Counted from the first letter of the stretch, positions 27,219 through 39,053 are shown. The stretch is 44,430 nt of DNA from Tissierellia bacterium (GCA_030537815.1 JAUNVF010000016.1:1-44430); one strand, 5' to 3'. Program-made: numbers and translations. Notes: a model not told the origin generated them from the letters alone.

Positions 27219-27629
27219 TTATTTAGGTTTTTTTGCGCCGTATTTTGATCTACCTTGCATACGACCGGAAACGCCTGATGTGTCAAGCGCACCTCTTACG
27301 ATATGGTATCTTACCCCCGGAAGGTCTTTAACCCTTCCTCCTCTTATAAGAACAACGGAGTGCTCCTGAAGATTATGTCCGATACCTGGAATATAAGCTG
27401 TAACTTCCATTTGATTTGTAAGTCTCACTCTCGCAACTTTTCTAAGCGCCGAGTTAGGCTTTTTAGGAGTTACCGTCTTAACAGCCGTGCATACCCCTCT
27501 TTTTTGAGGAGATTCATTTTCAACACTCTGTCTTTTAAGAGTATTGAAATTATAACTTAGAGCAGGCGATTTAGACTTATGTTCTATTCTCTTTCTTCCA
27601 TTTCGAATCAACTGGTTAATTGTTGGCAT
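27219..27629 (-). CDS. rpsL: 30S ribosomal protein S12
   Basis: 136 residues. The N-terminus is [20 protein letters not shown]. The two decoding loops, [18 protein letters not shown] and [17 protein letters not shown], carry the lysines that change in streptomycin-resistant mutants; both loops look wild-type. S12 sits at the decoding centre. It is the first gene of the str operon, with its own consensus promoter near 27,740 and RBS CAGGAGGTGAACTA before the ATG. Confidence 0.98.
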   Translation of the reverse strand: MPTINQLIRNGRKRIEHKSKSPALSYNFNTLKRQSVENESPQKRGVCTAVKTVTPKKPNSALRKVARVRLTNQMEVTAYIPGIGHNLQEHSVVLIRGGRVKDLPGVRYHIVRGALDTSGVSGRMQGRSKYGAKKPK

Positions 27630-27658
27630 TAGTTCACCTCCTGATTTTTTAATAAATT

Positions 27659-27677
27659 ACATAGACATGGTCTATGT
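27659..27677 (-). other. Hairpin in the rpsL leader
   Basis: ACATAGAC (27659-27666) pairs with GTCTATGT (27670-27677) around a 3-nt loop, about 30 nt before the rpsL ATG. No strong T-run follows immediately. It could affect leader stability or ribosome access; no named class is recognised. Confidence 0.35.
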
Positions 27678-27724
27678 ACACCTTAAAGAGTGGATTACTG
27701 CATTAATCGCAATAATCCTTATAC

Positions 27725-27753
27725 ATTCTACCACCCATATATTTTATTGTCAA
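27725..27753 (-). promoter_or_regulatory. Promoter of the str operon
   Basis: On the minus strand a perfect TTGACA (27748-27753) and TAGAAT (27725-27730) are separated by 17 bp. Transcription would start near 27,718, giving a leader of about 90 nt before rpsL. It lies just past the rpoC terminator, so the str operon is independent of rpoBC. Confidence 0.82.
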
Positions 27754-27778
27754 ACAAAATATAGTTTTAATAGCATTA

Positions 27779-27814
27779 AAATCTCAAATTAAGCCTAGGC
27801 TTAATTTGAGATTT
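27779..27814 (-). terminator. Palindromic terminator after rpoC
   Basis: Bases 27779-27814 are a perfect 36-bp inverted repeat (arm AAATCTCAAATTAAGCCT). It starts 15 bp after the rpoC stop. The tract after the stem on the minus strand is short (TTTTAATG), so the long stem probably compensates; it may also protect the 3' end. Confidence 0.75.
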
Positions 27815-27829
27815 AATATATTCTTTTAT

Positions 27830-30800
27830 TTATTCTTCCGATTTCTCTTCCGTTTTTTCTTCCGACTTAGATTCTTTTTCCGATTTAGATGACTTGCCTA
27901 CTATATCGTCTTTGTCATTTTGCGATTTTTCATCTTCCGATTCACCTTCGACTTTAGAATCTATCGAGTCCTCTTCTGCCATTCCTTTATAATCTATTTC
28001 GATACTGTCATATCTTCTCATTCCCGTACCGGCAGGGATCAGTTTTCCTATGATTACATTCTCTTTTAAGCCTATCAGATAATCTTCCTTACCTTTTATG
28101 GAAGCATCCGTAAGCACCCTTGTAGTCTCTTGGAATGAAGCGGCCGATAAGAACGAGTCTGTAGCAAGAGATGCCTTCGTAATTCCCAATAAAGTCCTTT
28201 CGCCATCAGCGGTAACCTTACCTTCTTCCTCGAGCCTCTCATTGACAGCTTCATAATCTCTTAGATTTACTAAAGATCCTGGCAAGAAATCAGAATCTCC
28301 TGCATCATGAATCTTAACCTTACCTAGCATCTGCTTAATTATAACTTCGATATGCTTGTAATCTATATCTACACCTTGGAGCCTGTATACATTCAATACC
28401 TCTCTCATTATATAGTCCTGAACACCTTGCACGCCCTTGACTTTTAAAATATCATGAGGATTTATCGAACCTTCGGTCAATACATCTCCGACCTCGATCC
28501 AGTCGCCTTCTTTAACCTTTAGCTTAGCTCCATAAGGTATCGCATAGACCTTTTCTTCTCCATCTTCAGATTTAACAGAAATATCTATACGCTTTTTATT
28601 ATCTATCAATTTAACCTGTCCGGAATTCTCAGATATATAAGCGAGTCCCTTTGGCTTTCGAGCTTCGAAAAGCTCTTCGACCCTCGGAAGACCTTGAGTG
28701 ATTCCCGTACCTGCAATTCCTCCCGAGTGGAAGGTCCTCATCGTAAGCTGAGTTCCCGGCTCACCTATCGATTGTGCCGCTATTATTCCTATCGACTCTC
28801 CTATATTTACAGGATTTCCCGTCGCAAGATTTCTTCCATAGCATTTAGCACATACGCCGTGAGATGCCTTACATCCTAGAACAGATCTTATCTTTACATC
28901 ATGTATATTCTTCTCATAGATTTTATCCGCAATATCCTCATTAATCATCTCATTTTTATGAACGATTATCTCTCCGGTATCGGGATTTAATATATCCTCA
29001 TAAGCATATCTGCCTATTATCTGCTGTTGAAGAGTATCTATAACGTCTTCATCATCGATTATCTCATTGGCGACAATATACTTATTTGTATGGCAGTCGT
29101 CAATTCTGACGATTACATCCTGCGATACATCTACCAATCTCCTAGTTAGGTATCCTGAGTCGGCAGTTCTCAAAGCCGTATCGGAAAGTCCCTTTCTAGA
29201 ACCATGTGTCGAAATAAAGAATTCCTGAACCGAGAGACCTTCACGGAAATTCGCCTTAATGGGAACCTCTATTATCCTTCCGGTTGCTGACTGCATCATT
29301 CCACGCATACCGGCAAGCTGTCTTATCTGTTTTTCAGATCCTCTCGCTCCTGAATTCGCCATTATGGCAATATTATTATCAGGATCTAAGTTTTTAAGAA
29401 GAGCACCGGTTACATCATCAGTAGCTTTTTCCCAAACATCGAGAACCCTCTCATATCTCTCTTCTTCCTTGACGAGACCTCTCTTCATCATGCTTTCATA
29501 TCTTCTGACGACATCATCAGCCTTAGCTAAAATTTCCTTTTTCTCTTCGGGAACAGTTACATCGCTCATCGAAATCGATAAAGCACCGACCGTCGAGTAT
29601 TTGAATCCCAAACTTTTAATATAGTCGAGAACTTTTGCAGTTGCTATATTACCATGCTTTCTAAAGCATTTATCGACTATATCTGCAAGAGATTTTTTAT
29701 TTACCTGCCTATTTATTTCAAGAGAATATTTATCTTTTTCCCTATCTACATAGCCTAAATCTTGGGGAATAGCTTCATTGAATATGAATCTTCCGACAGT
29801 TGATTCAACTATCTCACCCTTGTCTTCCGGGCTAAGCTTAACTCTGACTTTAACAGTTGCATGAATCGAAACCTTATGGTCAAAATAAGCCTTATACATT
29901 TCATTGAAGTCGCTGAATATCTTACCTTCACCCAAAACTCCATCTTTCTTAGTCGTCAGATAAAATGCTCCTAGCACCATATCCTGAGAAGGTGTCGAAA
30001 TAGGCTTACCATCTTTTGGAGCCAGTATATTATTTGTCGACATCATAAGAAGTCTGGCTTCTGCCTGCGCCTCAGTCGATAAAGGTAGATGCACGGCCAT
30101 TTGGTCTCCATCAAAGTCCGCATTATAAGCAGTACATGCGAGCGGATGAAGTTTTATCGCCTTACCCTCTACTAAGACCGGCTCAAAAGCCTGTATACCT
30201 AATCTATGAAGAGTCGGCGCACGATTTAACAGTACGGGATGATCTTTTATAACTTTTTCAAGTACATCCCAAACCTTAGGATTAGATCTCTCGACCATTT
30301 TTTTAGCCGATTTTATATTCGGCGCTATCTCATCGTCGACGAGCTGATTCATGACGAAAGGCTTAAACAGCTCCATCGCCATTCTCTTAGGCAGTCCGCA
30401 TTGGTAGAACTTTAGTTCCGGTCCAACTACGATTACAGAACGTCCCGAATAGTCAACCCTCTTACCGAGTAGATTTTGTCTGAATCTACCCGTCTTACCC
30501 TTCAACATATCAGATAAGCTCTTAAGATTTCTATTTCCCGGTCCGGTAACCGCCTTACCCCTACGTCCATTATCTATAAGTGCATCGACGGATTCCTGAA
30601 GCATTCTCTTTTCATTTCTTATTATTATTTCAGGAGCTCCTATATCTAAAAGTCTCTTTAATCTATTATTTCTATTTATAACTCTCCTATAAAGGTCGTT
30701 TAAATCGCTGGTAGCAAATCTTCCACCCTCTAGCTGAACCATGGGGCGAAGATCGGGTGGTATTACCGGTATGACATCCATAATCATCCATTCCGGTTTA

Positions 30801-31462
30801 TTGCCAGATTGTCTAAAAGCCTCGATGACTTCAAGCCTTCTGGAAATCCTCACCTTTTTTTGTCCGGTGCTATTTACCATTATCTCTTTTAATTCATCAG
30901 ATTCTTTTGCAAGATCGATCTCTTTTAAAAGAGTCTTTATAACTTCAGCACCCATTCCGACTTTAAAGCTGTCTCCGAATTTATCATATGCTTCATTGTA
31001 CTCAAATTCACTTAGAAGCTGTTTTTTAAACAAATCGGTATCGCCCGGATCGACTACCACATAGCTTGCAAAATAAAGTATCTTTTCCAAAGCTCTCGGG
31101 CTCATATCGAGTAGAAGTCCCATCCTAGACGGTATTCCTTTAAAATACCATATATGTGAAACGGGAGTTGCCAGCTCTATATGACCCATTCTCTCACGTC
31201 TGACCTTGGATTTCGTAACTTCTACACCGCATTTTTCACATACTACGCCTTTATATCTTATCCTCTTATATTTACCACAATTACATTCCCAGTCTTTAGT
31301 AGGTCCAAATATCTTTTCACAAAAAAGCCCTTCTTTTTCCGGTTTCAATGTTCTGTAGTTTATAGTCTCGGGTTTTTTTACTTCGCCTTTTGACCATTCT
31401 CTAATCTTTTCCGGCGATGCCAGCCCGATTCTTATAGAATCAAAAGTGTTTAATTCCAACAA
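27830..31462 (-). CDS. rpoC: RNA polymerase beta' subunit
   Basis: 1210 residues. The N-terminal zinc finger is [19 protein letters not shown] (C70-type). The active site [12 protein letters not shown] binds the catalytic magnesium, and a second zinc site uses [11 protein letters not shown] with an upstream Cys. The trigger loop is in [16 protein letters not shown]. The last 45 residues or so are a disordered Ser/Glu/Lys-rich tail. The start is TTG (31462) behind AAAGGAGTG; a second TTG follows directly. It is 27 bp downstream of rpoB in the same transcript and ends at a palindromic terminator. Confidence 0.98.
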   Translation of the reverse strand: MLELNTFDSIRIGLASPEKIREWSKGEVKKPETINYRTLKPEKEGLFCEKIFGPTKDWECNCGKYKRIRYKGVVCEKCGVEVTKSKVRRERMGHIELATPVSHIWYFKGIPSRMGLLLDMSPRALEKILYFASYVVVDPGDTDLFKKQLLSEFEYNEAYDKFGDSFKVGMGAEVIKTLLKEIDLAKESDELKEIMVNSTGQKKVRISRRLEVIEAFRQSGNKPEWMIMDVIPVIPPDLRPMVQLEGGRFATSDLNDLYRRVINRNNRLKRLLDIGAPEIIIRNEKRMLQESVDALIDNGRRGKAVTGPGNRNLKSLSDMLKGKTGRFRQNLLGKRVDYSGRSVIVVGPELKFYQCGLPKRMAMELFKPFVMNQLVDDEIAPNIKSAKKMVERSNPKVWDVLEKVIKDHPVLLNRAPTLHRLGIQAFEPVLVEGKAIKLHPLACTAYNADFDGDQMAVHLPLSTEAQAEARLLMMSTNNILAPKDGKPISTPSQDMVLGAFYLTTKKDGVLGEGKIFSDFNEMYKAYFDHKVSIHATVKVRVKLSPEDKGEIVESTVGRFIFNEAIPQDLGYVDREKDKYSLEINRQVNKKSLADIVDKCFRKHGNIATAKVLDYIKSLGFKYSTVGALSISMSDVTVPEEKKEILAKADDVVRRYESMMKRGLVKEEERYERVLDVWEKATDDVTGALLKNLDPDNNIAIMANSGARGSEKQIRQLAGMRGMMQSATGRIIEVPIKANFREGLSVQEFFISTHGSRKGLSDTALRTADSGYLTRRLVDVSQDVIVRIDDCHTNKYIVANEIIDDEDVIDTLQQQIIGRYAYEDILNPDTGEIIVHKNEMINEDIADKIYEKNIHDVKIRSVLGCKASHGVCAKCYGRNLATGNPVNIGESIGIIAAQSIGEPGTQLTMRTFHSGGIAGTGITQGLPRVEELFEARKPKGLAYISENSGQVKLIDNKKRIDISVKSEDGEEKVYAIPYGAKLKVKEGDWIEVGDVLTEGSINPHDILKVKGVQGVQDYIMREVLNVYRLQGVDIDYKHIEVIIKQMLGKVKIHDAGDSDFLPGSLVNLRDYEAVNERLEEEGKVTADGERTLLGITKASLATDSFLSAASFQETTRVLTDASIKGKEDYLIGLKENVIIGKLIPAGTGMRRYDSIEIDYKGMAEEDSIDSKVEGESEDEKSQNDKDDIVGKSSKSEKESKSEEKTEEKSEE

Positions 31463-31489
31463 GGAGCCACTCCTTTCCTAAGTTCAGAT

Positions 31490-34400
31490 TTATTCGTCTT
31501 CACCATCAGATTCCTTTGTGACACTGACAGTTTCTTCTTCTAATTCATCTTCCGAGGATATATTGTAACCTGCGTCTTCATTTATATCTTTCGTGTCATT
31601 TACGACCTCTTGATCAGACTCATCTGAACCCAGATTCTCCAAGTCTATAACTTCATCATCAGAGTCACGTAATTTTATTTCATCCTCATTTTCATTTAGC
31701 AATTTCACGTCTAATGCAAGAGATTGAAGCTCTTTTATCAGAACTTTAAACGACTCGGGAATTCCCGGCTCTGGTATGGTCTCACCCTTGACAATCGACT
31801 CATAAGTCTTAACTCTTCCGACTATATCATCTGATTTAACAGTAAGCATCTCTTGGAGTGTATGAGATGCTCCATAAGCCTCAAGAGCCCAAACCTCCAT
31901 CTCACCAAATCTCTGTCCGCCGAACTGAGCTTTTCCTCCGAGAGGCTGCTGAGTTACTAGCGAATAAGGGCCTGTCGATCTAGCATGTATCTTCTCGTCT
32001 ACCAAATGGTGAAGCTTGAGCATATACATGATTCCGACAGTTACCGGATTGTCAAATTCCTCCCCAGTTCTTCCATCTCTAAGAGTAATCTTTCCGCTCT
32101 CGGGATATCCTGCGAGTTTTAATGTATCGATTATATTCTGGTCGCTCGCACCGTCAAATACCGGCGTTGCAACCTTCCATCCGAGCTTCTTAGCCGCAAG
32201 TCCCAAGTGAACCTCAAGAACCTGTCCCAAATTCATCCTAGAAGGTACGCCAAGTGCATTTAAAACTATCTGAACGGGAGTACCATCGGGAAGGAAGGGC
32301 ATATCCTCTTCAGGAAGCAGTCTTGAAACGACACCCTTATTACCATGTCTACCGCACATCTTGTCCCCGACATTTATCTTTCTCTTAGTGGCGACATATA
32401 CTCTTACGACCTTATTGACACCAGGTGATAATTCATCGCCATTCTCTCTGGTATATACTTTTACGTCGACTACAATTCCGGTTTCTCCATGAGGTACCTT
32501 AAGAGAAGTATCCCTAACCTCTCTCGCCTTTTCTCCAAATATAGCCCTTAATAATCTCTCTTCAGGAGACAATTCAGTTTCTCCCTTTGGAGTTACCTTT
32601 CCAACCAGAATATCTCCGGAAGTAACCTCGGCTCCTATCCTTATAATTCCATTTTCGTCGAGATCTTTCCTCATATCTTCGCCGACATTTGGAATGTCTC
32701 TTGTTATTTCTTCTGAGCCAAGCTTAGTTTCCCTAGCTTCACTCTCATGTTCTTCTATATGAATCGAAGTCAATGTATCTTCAATCACCAATTTTTCATT
32801 TAACAGCATGGCGTCTTCGTAATTGTAACCTTCCCATGTCATGAAAGCTATCAGTATATTTTTACCGAGAGCTATCTCTCCCATATCTGTAGAAGGTCCG
32901 TCACTTATTATATCTCCGGCCTTTACCGTATCTCCGACTCTGACAATCGGCTTGTGATTAATCGTAGTACCTTGATTCGATCTTTTAAATTTCAATAATT
33001 TATATATATCTTCCTTAGCTCCGTCATTTCTTCTGATTTTTATCCTATCTGAAGTGACATGAGTTACGACTCCGTCGTGCTTGGCTATTATTACAGCGCC
33101 ACTGTCTTTTGCAGCTCTATGTTCGATCCCTGTGCCGATTATAGGAGCTTCCGCCTTAATCAATGGAACAGCTTGCCTCTGCATATTAGATCCCATCAAA
33201 GCACGAGTAGCATCGTCATTTTCGAGGAAAGGAATCATGGCAGTACCGACAGATACGATTTGCTGTGGACTTACGTCCATAAAATCTATCAATTCTCTAG
33301 CATATATGTCGTTTTCTCCATTTAAACCTCGCCCTGATACACGCTCATTTACAAATCTACCATCCTCATCAAGAGGTTCATTCGCTTGAGCTGTTATAAA
33401 TCTATCCTCGACATCTGCAGTCAAATAAACTATTTCATTTGTGACGACGCCCTTATCTTTATCTACTATCCTATAAGGAGTCTCGATAAATCCGTAATCA
33501 TTTATCCTGGCATATGTCGTCATAGAAGTTATAAGCCCTATATTCGGTCCCTCAGGAGTTTCAATTGGGCATATCCTTCCATAGTGTGAATCGTGAACAT
33601 CCCTAACTTCTGCTCCGGCTCTATCTCTCGATAATCCACCGGGTCCCAATGCCGACATCCTTCTCTTATGAGTTAGCTCCGCCATCGGATTAGTTTGATC
33701 CATGAATTGGGAAAGCTGTGATGATCCAAAGAATTCTTTCATAGCGGCAACCACAGGTCTTATATTGATTAAAGCCTGAGGAGTTGCAAGGTCCGGATCT
33801 TGAGTCGACATCCTCTCGCGGACGACCCTCTCCATTCTCGAAAGACCTATTCTGAATTGATTCTGTAAAAGCTCACCTACCGCTCTCACCCTTCTATTTC
33901 CCAAATGATCTATATCATCTGTATTTCCAACCCCGTAAAAGAGGTTAAATTCATAACTCACGCTCGCAAGGATATCAGACTCGGTTATATGTCTCGGGCT
34001 TAATTCTTTTACCCTCTCCCTGATTTCTCTCAATATATCTTTTTCGTCATCATTTTGATCAAGTATCTCTTTCATTACAGGATAATAGACCTTTTCAGAC
34101 AGTCCTATTCCAGACAAATCCATATCCAAACCGAAACTGTCAAGGCTTACAAAATGATTCCCGACAACTCTTACAGTATCATCTCCAACTTTAAGATCGA
34201 CTGTATTTATGCCGGCCGCCTCGATTGCATCTGCCAATTCGTCATTTATCCTCTGACCCTTGTCGACTATTATCTCTCCGGTTTCACGATTTACTATCTC
34301 ATCTTTTGATATGCGACCTGAAATCCTATTTTTAAGTCCCAATTTATTATTGAATTTATATCTTCCTACTTTTGCTAAATCATATCTTTTTCCGTCAAAA

Positions 34401-35173
34401 AACAGATTTTTTATCAGAGGCTCGGCACTCTCAATCGCTGCCGGATCTCCCGGTTTTAATTTCTTATAAATCTCGAGCATCGCCTCTTCAGTGGTGGTCG
34501 ATATCTCTTTTTCAAGCGTCGACATCAATTCCTTACTCTCGCCCAAAGCTTCAATTATCTCTTCGGTAGAATCGTATATTAAAGCTCTGACCAATGTCGT
34601 AACAGGTAATTTTCTCGTCCTGTCAATCCTTACATTCACGATTCCATTTGAGTCGCTATCGTATTCTATCCAAGCTCCCCTATTTGGGATTACGGTTGAT
34701 GAAAAAAGCTTTGTACCGGATTTGTCGATTTCCATATTATAATATACACCCGGGCTTCTGACTAACTGACTTACGATAACACGCTCTGCTCCATTTATTA
34801 TAAAGGTTCCGTTTTCGGTCATCTTAGGGAAGTCACCCATAAATACTTCTTGTTCCTTTACCTCTCCGGTTTCCTTATTGATAAGTCTAACCTTGACCTT
34901 TAAAGGCGATGAATAGCTACTATCTCTATCTTTAGCCTCTTCCTCCGTATACTTGGTCTTATCTTCCATATAGTAGTCAACAAATTCAAGCACCAAGCTG
35001 CCCGCATAATCTTGTATCGGACTTGCATCATTAAAGACTTCTCTAAGTCCTTCTTCCAGAAACCATTTGTAACTATTTTTTTGCACGGCAATTAAATCCG
35101 GAAGTTCTAAAACCTGCGGAATTCTTGAAAAACTGACTCTTTCAGTATAACCATACTTTACAGTATGAGTCAT
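31490..35173 (-). CDS. rpoB: RNA polymerase beta subunit
   Basis: 1227 residues from the ATG at 35173, which follows AAGGGGTG by 7 nt; an in-frame TTG two codons upstream is less likely. The rifampicin region (about 33,640-33,735) reads [13 protein letters not shown], then [13 protein letters not shown], with the residues commonly changed in resistant mutants unaltered. Later blocks include [16 protein letters not shown] and [20 protein letters not shown]. The C-terminus bears an acidic tail of about 60 residues. It has its own promoter and lies upstream of rpoC; the opp/cyclase genes separate it from rplL. Confidence 0.98.
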   Translation of the reverse strand: MTHTVKYGYTERVSFSRIPQVLELPDLIAVQKNSYKWFLEEGLREVFNDASPIQDYAGSLVLEFVDYYMEDKTKYTEEEAKDRDSSYSSPLKVKVRLINKETGEVKEQEVFMGDFPKMTENGTFIINGAERVIVSQLVRSPGVYYNMEIDKSGTKLFSSTVIPNRGAWIEYDSDSNGIVNVRIDRTRKLPVTTLVRALIYDSTEEIIEALGESKELMSTLEKEISTTTEEAMLEIYKKLKPGDPAAIESAEPLIKNLFFDGKRYDLAKVGRYKFNNKLGLKNRISGRISKDEIVNRETGEIIVDKGQRINDELADAIEAAGINTVDLKVGDDTVRVVGNHFVSLDSFGLDMDLSGIGLSEKVYYPVMKEILDQNDDEKDILREIRERVKELSPRHITESDILASVSYEFNLFYGVGNTDDIDHLGNRRVRAVGELLQNQFRIGLSRMERVVRERMSTQDPDLATPQALINIRPVVAAMKEFFGSSQLSQFMDQTNPMAELTHKRRMSALGPGGLSRDRAGAEVRDVHDSHYGRICPIETPEGPNIGLITSMTTYARINDYGFIETPYRIVDKDKGVVTNEIVYLTADVEDRFITAQANEPLDEDGRFVNERVSGRGLNGENDIYARELIDFMDVSPQQIVSVGTAMIPFLENDDATRALMGSNMQRQAVPLIKAEAPIIGTGIEHRAAKDSGAVIIAKHDGVVTHVTSDRIKIRRNDGAKEDIYKLLKFKRSNQGTTINHKPIVRVGDTVKAGDIISDGPSTDMGEIALGKNILIAFMTWEGYNYEDAMLLNEKLVIEDTLTSIHIEEHESEARETKLGSEEITRDIPNVGEDMRKDLDENGIIRIGAEVTSGDILVGKVTPKGETELSPEERLLRAIFGEKAREVRDTSLKVPHGETGIVVDVKVYTRENGDELSPGVNKVVRVYVATKRKINVGDKMCGRHGNKGVVSRLLPEEDMPFLPDGTPVQIVLNALGVPSRMNLGQVLEVHLGLAAKKLGWKVATPVFDGASDQNIIDTLKLAGYPESGKITLRDGRTGEEFDNPVTVGIMYMLKLHHLVDEKIHARSTGPYSLVTQQPLGGKAQFGGQRFGEMEVWALEAYGASHTLQEMLTVKSDDIVGRVKTYESIVKGETIPEPGIPESFKVLIKELQSLALDVKLLNENEDEIKLRDSDDEVIDLENLGSDESDQEVVNDTKDINEDAGYNISSEDELEEETVSVTKESDGEDE

Positions 35174-35267
35174 CAGCAAACACCCCTTATCGTCATATTA
35201 GTCAAATTAAAGCAACACTTTTCCATTATATAGTATATTATCCCATTATCTTTTATAGCAATATAAG

Positions 35268-35297
35268 ATTCTAACATATAGTCGACGAGCTTGTCAA
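35268..35297 (-). promoter_or_regulatory. Promoter of rpoBC
   Basis: On the minus strand TTGACA (35292-35297) and TAGAAT (35268-35273) are 18 bp apart, and TG precedes the -10 by one base (extended -10). Transcription would start near 35,261, about 90 nt before rpoB. It makes rpoBC independent of rplJL, which is needed here because other operons intervene. Confidence 0.8.
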
Positions 35298-35342
35298 GTA
35301 AAATCTATTCATTTTTTTATTTATTTTTATCATCTACAATAT

Positions 35343-35372
35343 TTGACAAAGATATCGATCTCCTACTATATA
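35343..35372 (+). promoter_or_regulatory. Probable promoter of the cyclase-family gene
   Basis: On the plus strand TTGACA (35343-35348) and TATATA (35367-35372) are 18 bp apart, giving a leader of about 55 nt. A perfect TATAAT at 35411-35416 without a good -35 is an alternative with a very short leader. This region is back to back with the rpoB promoter. Confidence 0.5.
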
Positions 35373-35433
35373 GAGAATAGACTTGAGGATTGTATTGTGT
35401 TAAAATACTGTATAATCAATTAAGGAGGTTATT

Positions 35434-36168
35434 ATGTATAAATTATGGAATGCATTAAATAAATTTAAAGACAATTGCGAGATAGTCGATCTTTCTCATC
35501 CGGTAGCTCCCGAGTCGCCGCTTTGGACCGGATTTGAACCGATAAGAGAAAGAGTGGTCTACAATTTTAAAGAACATAAATTCCTCGCAAAGGAATACAC
35601 GCTCGCAAGTCAAAACTCAACCCATATAGATGCCCCCGGACATTTCTACGAACCGGGAATACTGCTTCATGAGCTGGATATAAATGATATGATCTTACCT
35701 CTGATAGTTATAGATAAATCAAAAGAGGCCAGCGAAAATCCCGACTATACGATAAGTCCCGAAGATATAATCGAATGGGAAAAAGAATATGGCGAGATTA
35801 TAGAGGGATCATTTGTAGCACTCAGGACCGACTGGAGCCAAAGAAAAGAAAATTTCAATAATGTCGACGAAGAAGGAGTAGCTCATTATCCCGGATGGTC
35901 AATAGAGGCCTGCGAATATTTAATCGATAAGAGAAAAGTAAAGGCAATCGGCCACGAGACTTCCGATACAGATGCCTCTTGCCTCACATTAAAGACAGGA
36001 TGGCTCGATGTCGAAACATATGTATTGAGTAAGGGAATATATCAGGTAGAACTTTTAAAAGATCTCTATAAGATGCCTGCAACCGGATCAATTATTCTCG
36101 TTTCGTATCCAAATGTAATAGATGCCCCCGGCTTCACAGCAAGATGCCTTGGGATAAAATTAAAATAG
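35434..36168 (+). CDS. Cyclase-family metal-dependent hydrolase (KynB-like)
   Basis: 244 residues. VDLSHPVAPESPLW at 18-31 and the metal-binding NSTHIDAPGHF (H64, D66, H70) are hallmarks of the cyclase/kynurenine formamidase family; AIGHETSDTDAS near residue 171 is another conserved block. Members hydrolyse amides or cyclic esters (N-formylkynurenine, isatin and others) using zinc or manganese. The substrate is not evident, and no tryptophan-degradation genes are nearby, so kynB is not assigned. RBS TAAGGAGG precedes the ATG. It is the only plus-strand gene in the right two-thirds of the window. Confidence 0.85.
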   Translation: MYKLWNALNKFKDNCEIVDLSHPVAPESPLWTGFEPIRERVVYNFKEHKFLAKEYTLASQNSTHIDAPGHFYEPGILLHELDINDMILPLIVIDKSKEASENPDYTISPEDIIEWEKEYGEIIEGSFVALRTDWSQRKENFNNVDEEGVAHYPGWSIEACEYLIDKRKVKAIGHETSDTDASCLTLKTGWLDVETYVLSKGIYQVELLKDLYKMPATGSIILVSYPNVIDAPGFTARCLGIKLK

Positions 36169-36199
36169 AATTTCCGCAATATTGCGGAAATTCTATTTT
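36162..36199. terminator. Bidirectional terminator between cyclase gene and oppA
   Basis: A perfect 38-bp palindrome (arm AAAATAGAATTTCCGCAAT) overlaps the cyclase stop codon and is followed by further Ts on the plus strand. Its outer arms supply A/T tracts on both sides, so it can end both the cyclase gene and the convergent opp operon. Confidence 0.88.
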
Positions 36200-36235
36200 T
36201 TTACAGATTTATAATTCTAAATCCTAATGCCGATA

Positions 36236-38011
36236 TTAATATCCTGTAGTTGAACCGAAGAAATAATATCCTAGAGGTGTATAATACATTCCTTGAATAT
36301 TAGGCTTAAGCATATATGCGCTATTATAGTAATAAATAGGAGCTACTATAGCATCTTCGCCTACCATTAAATCTTCAGCTTCGTGCATCAATTTCATTCT
36401 GTCTTCGATATTGTCAGCAGCCTTAGCATCAGCGACTAATTTATCAAATTCAGGATTATTGTATTGAGCGTCATTATTACCACTTCCAGATACCCACATA
36501 TCTATAAATGTCATAGGATCGTTGTAGTCGGCAATCCAACCATGTCTTGCAATACTGTAATTTCCTTCTTTTCTTTCAGTTTGGAATACAGCCCAGTCTT
36601 GGTTTTGTAGATTGACAGTTACATTTAGTTCTTCTTGCCACATATTTTGAAGAGCTTCACCTATGGCCTTATGTCCGTCATTAGTATTGTATAGATATGT
36701 TACGACAGGGAATCCTTCGCCGTTTTCAAAACCGGCTTTTTTAAGAAGTTCTCTCGCTTCGTCACATTTCTTTTCGTAATCAGCAGGATCCATCGAGTAG
36801 TAGTCTCCTCCAACTGTTCTAAAGTCAGGATTACCATGACCTGCAGCATCATTTATTTCGCTTGGCACGAATCCCGATGCGGGAACCTGTCCTTGAGCTG
36901 CAACCTTATCGACGATATAATCTCTGTCTATTACTAAGCTGAAAGCTTTTCTTACATCAGGATTGTCAAATGGCTCCTCAGTAGTATTGAAGCATACAAA
37001 ATATGTTCCAATCTGTGGATTTACTTTTAATGATCCGATATCTAGTAGAGTTTGGATTTCCTCTTGTGGAGCTTGAGCTATATAATCTAGTTCTCCAGAC
37101 AAGTAAGCTGCATACATAGCATTATGATCATCCATTAAATGGAATTTGATCGTATTGGCAGTTAATGAATCAGCATCGTAGTAGTCAGGATTTTTCTCAA
37201 ATAAGATATAGGAATTATGCGCCCAATCCTTCATAATATATGGACCATTAGATACATAAGAACCGGGATCAGTAGTCCATTTATCATTTCCTTCCACTAT
37301 ATCCTGTCTTACAGGGAATGTAGATGGGAATGCACAAATCTCTTCGAAGAATGGACAAAAAGCGCCTAATTTTACTTCAAATGTTTTATCGTCTACAGCC
37401 TTGATATTTAGATTATTGTCTTCAAATCCCTCTACCATATCGAGCATATAATTATAATCCGCTCCGGTATCAGGATTTACAAGTCTATTCCAAGCGTATA
37501 CGAAATCATTTGCAGTTACATCTTTTCCGTCAGACCATTTGATTCCATCTCTCAAGTGGAATGTATAAGTCAATCCGTCTTCAGAGACATCCCAAGATTC
37601 AGCTTGACCCGGAGCAAGTATTGCATTTCCTTCTCCATCATCTACCCATTTAATCAAACCTTCAAATGCATGATGTAGCATTACAGCGCCATCAACTGCG
37701 GTATTGAGTGCGGGGTCGATACTCTCAGGCTCAGAAGCTATACATACGTCGATAACTCCGTCTTGAATCCCTTCAGCCAAAGATGGATGTCCGCCACCTG
37801 TTTGAGCTTTGTCCTGCTTGTCGTCATCCTTTTCCTGTTCCTCTTTTTCTTCCTTGCCCTGTTCAGCATCTGTTTGGGCTTCATCTTTTTCGTTCGATTC
37901 CTCGGTTTTCTGCATTTCTTCTTTAGTAGGTGCATTCTTAGGTCCACAAGAAACCAATAGTGCAAAAACTAAAACAAGTGAAAGCAGCAATAACCATTTA
38001 CTTTTTTTCAT
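36236..38011 (-). CDS. oppA: Oligopeptide ABC transporter substrate-binding lipoprotein
   Basis: 591 residues from the ATG at 38011, preceded by AAGGAGGAAATTC; an upstream in-frame start lacks an RBS. A lipoprotein signal (MKKSKWLLLLSL..., lipobox LVSC, Cys22) anchors it to the outer face of the membrane. A Glu/Lys/Asp/Gln-rich linker of about 50 residues follows, then the SBP_bac_5 domain with IDVCIASEPESIDPALN, LTYTFHLRDGIKWSDGKDVT and VRKAFSLVIDRDYIV. It captures peptides for OppBCDF. It is the last gene of the operon rather than the first, 52 bp after oppF. Confidence 0.93.
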   Translation of the reverse strand: MKKSKWLLLLSLVLVFALLVSCGPKNAPTKEEMQKTEESNEKDEAQTDAEQGKEEKEEQEKDDDKQDKAQTGGGHPSLAEGIQDGVIDVCIASEPESIDPALNTAVDGAVMLHHAFEGLIKWVDDGEGNAILAPGQAESWDVSEDGLTYTFHLRDGIKWSDGKDVTANDFVYAWNRLVNPDTGADYNYMLDMVEGFEDNNLNIKAVDDKTFEVKLGAFCPFFEEICAFPSTFPVRQDIVEGNDKWTTDPGSYVSNGPYIMKDWAHNSYILFEKNPDYYDADSLTANTIKFHLMDDHNAMYAAYLSGELDYIAQAPQEEIQTLLDIGSLKVNPQIGTYFVCFNTTEEPFDNPDVRKAFSLVIDRDYIVDKVAAQGQVPASGFVPSEINDAAGHGNPDFRTVGGDYYSMDPADYEKKCDEARELLKKAGFENGEGFPVVTYLYNTNDGHKAIGEALQNMWQEELNVTVNLQNQDWAVFQTERKEGNYSIARHGWIADYNDPMTFIDMWVSGSGNNDAQYNNPEFDKLVADAKAADNIEDRMKLMHEAEDLMVGEDAIVAPIYYYNSAYMLKPNIQGMYYTPLGYYFFGSTTGY

Positions 38012-38063
38012 GAATTTCCTCCTTATTTTTACTTCTATTTCAATCAAAATTGATTAAAATCCA

Positions 38064-39053
38064 TCATATATAAAAACATGCAACCCAGTGATCCGGTTCA
38101 ACTTCTTTAAAGTCCGGGTCTTCCTTTGAGCATCTTTCTGTAGCCTTAGGACATCTCGTATGGAATCTACAGCCCGATGGTGGGTCGATAGCGCTCGGTA
38201 TCTCGCCTTCAAGCATAATTCTGTCCATTTCCCTACTCTTCTTAGGATCCGGAATCGGAACTGCAGATAATAAAGTCTTAGTATATGGATGAAGCGGATT
38301 TATATACAATCTATCCGAAGATACCAATTCAACCATCTTTCCAAGATACATTACTCCGATTCTATCTGAAATATGTTTAACCACTGAAAGGTCATGCGCT
38401 ATAAATAAATAAGTAAGTCCTAAAGCCTCTTGCATGTCCTCGAGCATATTTATTATCTGAGATTGAATCGAAACATCTAATGCAGATATGGGCTCATCGC
38501 AAACTATAAATTCAGGTTCAACCGCAAGCGCCCTCGCTATACCTATCCTTTGCTGCTGTCCTCCTGAAAACTCATGAGGATATCTATTTGCATGCTCCGA
38601 GTTTAGCCCTACAGCCTCCAATAATTCATTAATCCTATTTTTTCTCGTTGGATTCCCCTTATAAAGACCATGTATATCGAGAGCTTCACCAACTATCTCG
38701 CCGACAGTCATCCTCGGATCCAGCGATGCCGAAGGATCTTGAAAGATTATTTGCATTTTTCTTCTATAAGGCAGTATATCGACTTTTTGTTTTTTTCTAT
38801 CTCCATCGAAAATTAAATCGCCATCATAATACAATTTCCCGCGCGTCGGTTCATGTAGCCTAAGTATCGCCCTTCCTAGAGTCGTCTTACCGCAACCCGA
38901 CTCGCCTACCAGGCCGAAAGTCTCACCTTTCTTAATATTAAAACTTATATTTTCAACTGCCTGAACATGCTTTTTCTTTCCAAATCCCGATTTAACTGTA
39001 AAATATTTATATAAATTCTTAACTTCGATTAGATTTTCCGGATTAAGACTCAA
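38064..39053 (-). CDS. oppF: Oligopeptide ABC transporter ATPase OppF
   Basis: 329 residues. Walker A is GESGCGKT (50-57), the signature is [15 protein letters not shown], and Walker B is [17 protein letters not shown]. The C-terminal oligopeptide-transporter domain has [20 protein letters not shown], whose cysteines can bind an iron-sulphur cluster in some relatives. It works with OppD at the inner membrane face. The start is TTG at 39053, fixed by AGGAGGTG 7 nt upstream, inside the end of oppD (11-bp overlap). Confidence 0.94.
   Translation of the reverse strand: MSLNPENLIEVKNLYKYFTVKSGFGKKKHVQAVENISFNIKKGETFGLVGESGCGKTTLGRAILRLHEPTRGKLYYDGDLIFDGDRKKQKVDILPYRRKMQIIFQDPSASLDPRMTVGEIVGEALDIHGLYKGNPTRKNRINELLEAVGLNSEHANRYPHEFSGGQQQRIGIARALAVEPEFIVCDEPISALDVSIQSQIINMLEDMQEALGLTYLFIAHDLSVVKHISDRIGVMYLGKMVELVSSDRLYINPLHPYTKTLLSAVPIPDPKKSREMDRIMLEGEIPSAIDPPSGCRFHTRCPKATERCSKEDPDFKEVEPDHWVACFYI

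Noticed and set aside
35434-36168. Calling the cyclase-family gene kynB
   Set aside because: The family motif is present but no kynurenine-pathway genes are adjacent and the family has many substrates, so the specific name is unsupported.
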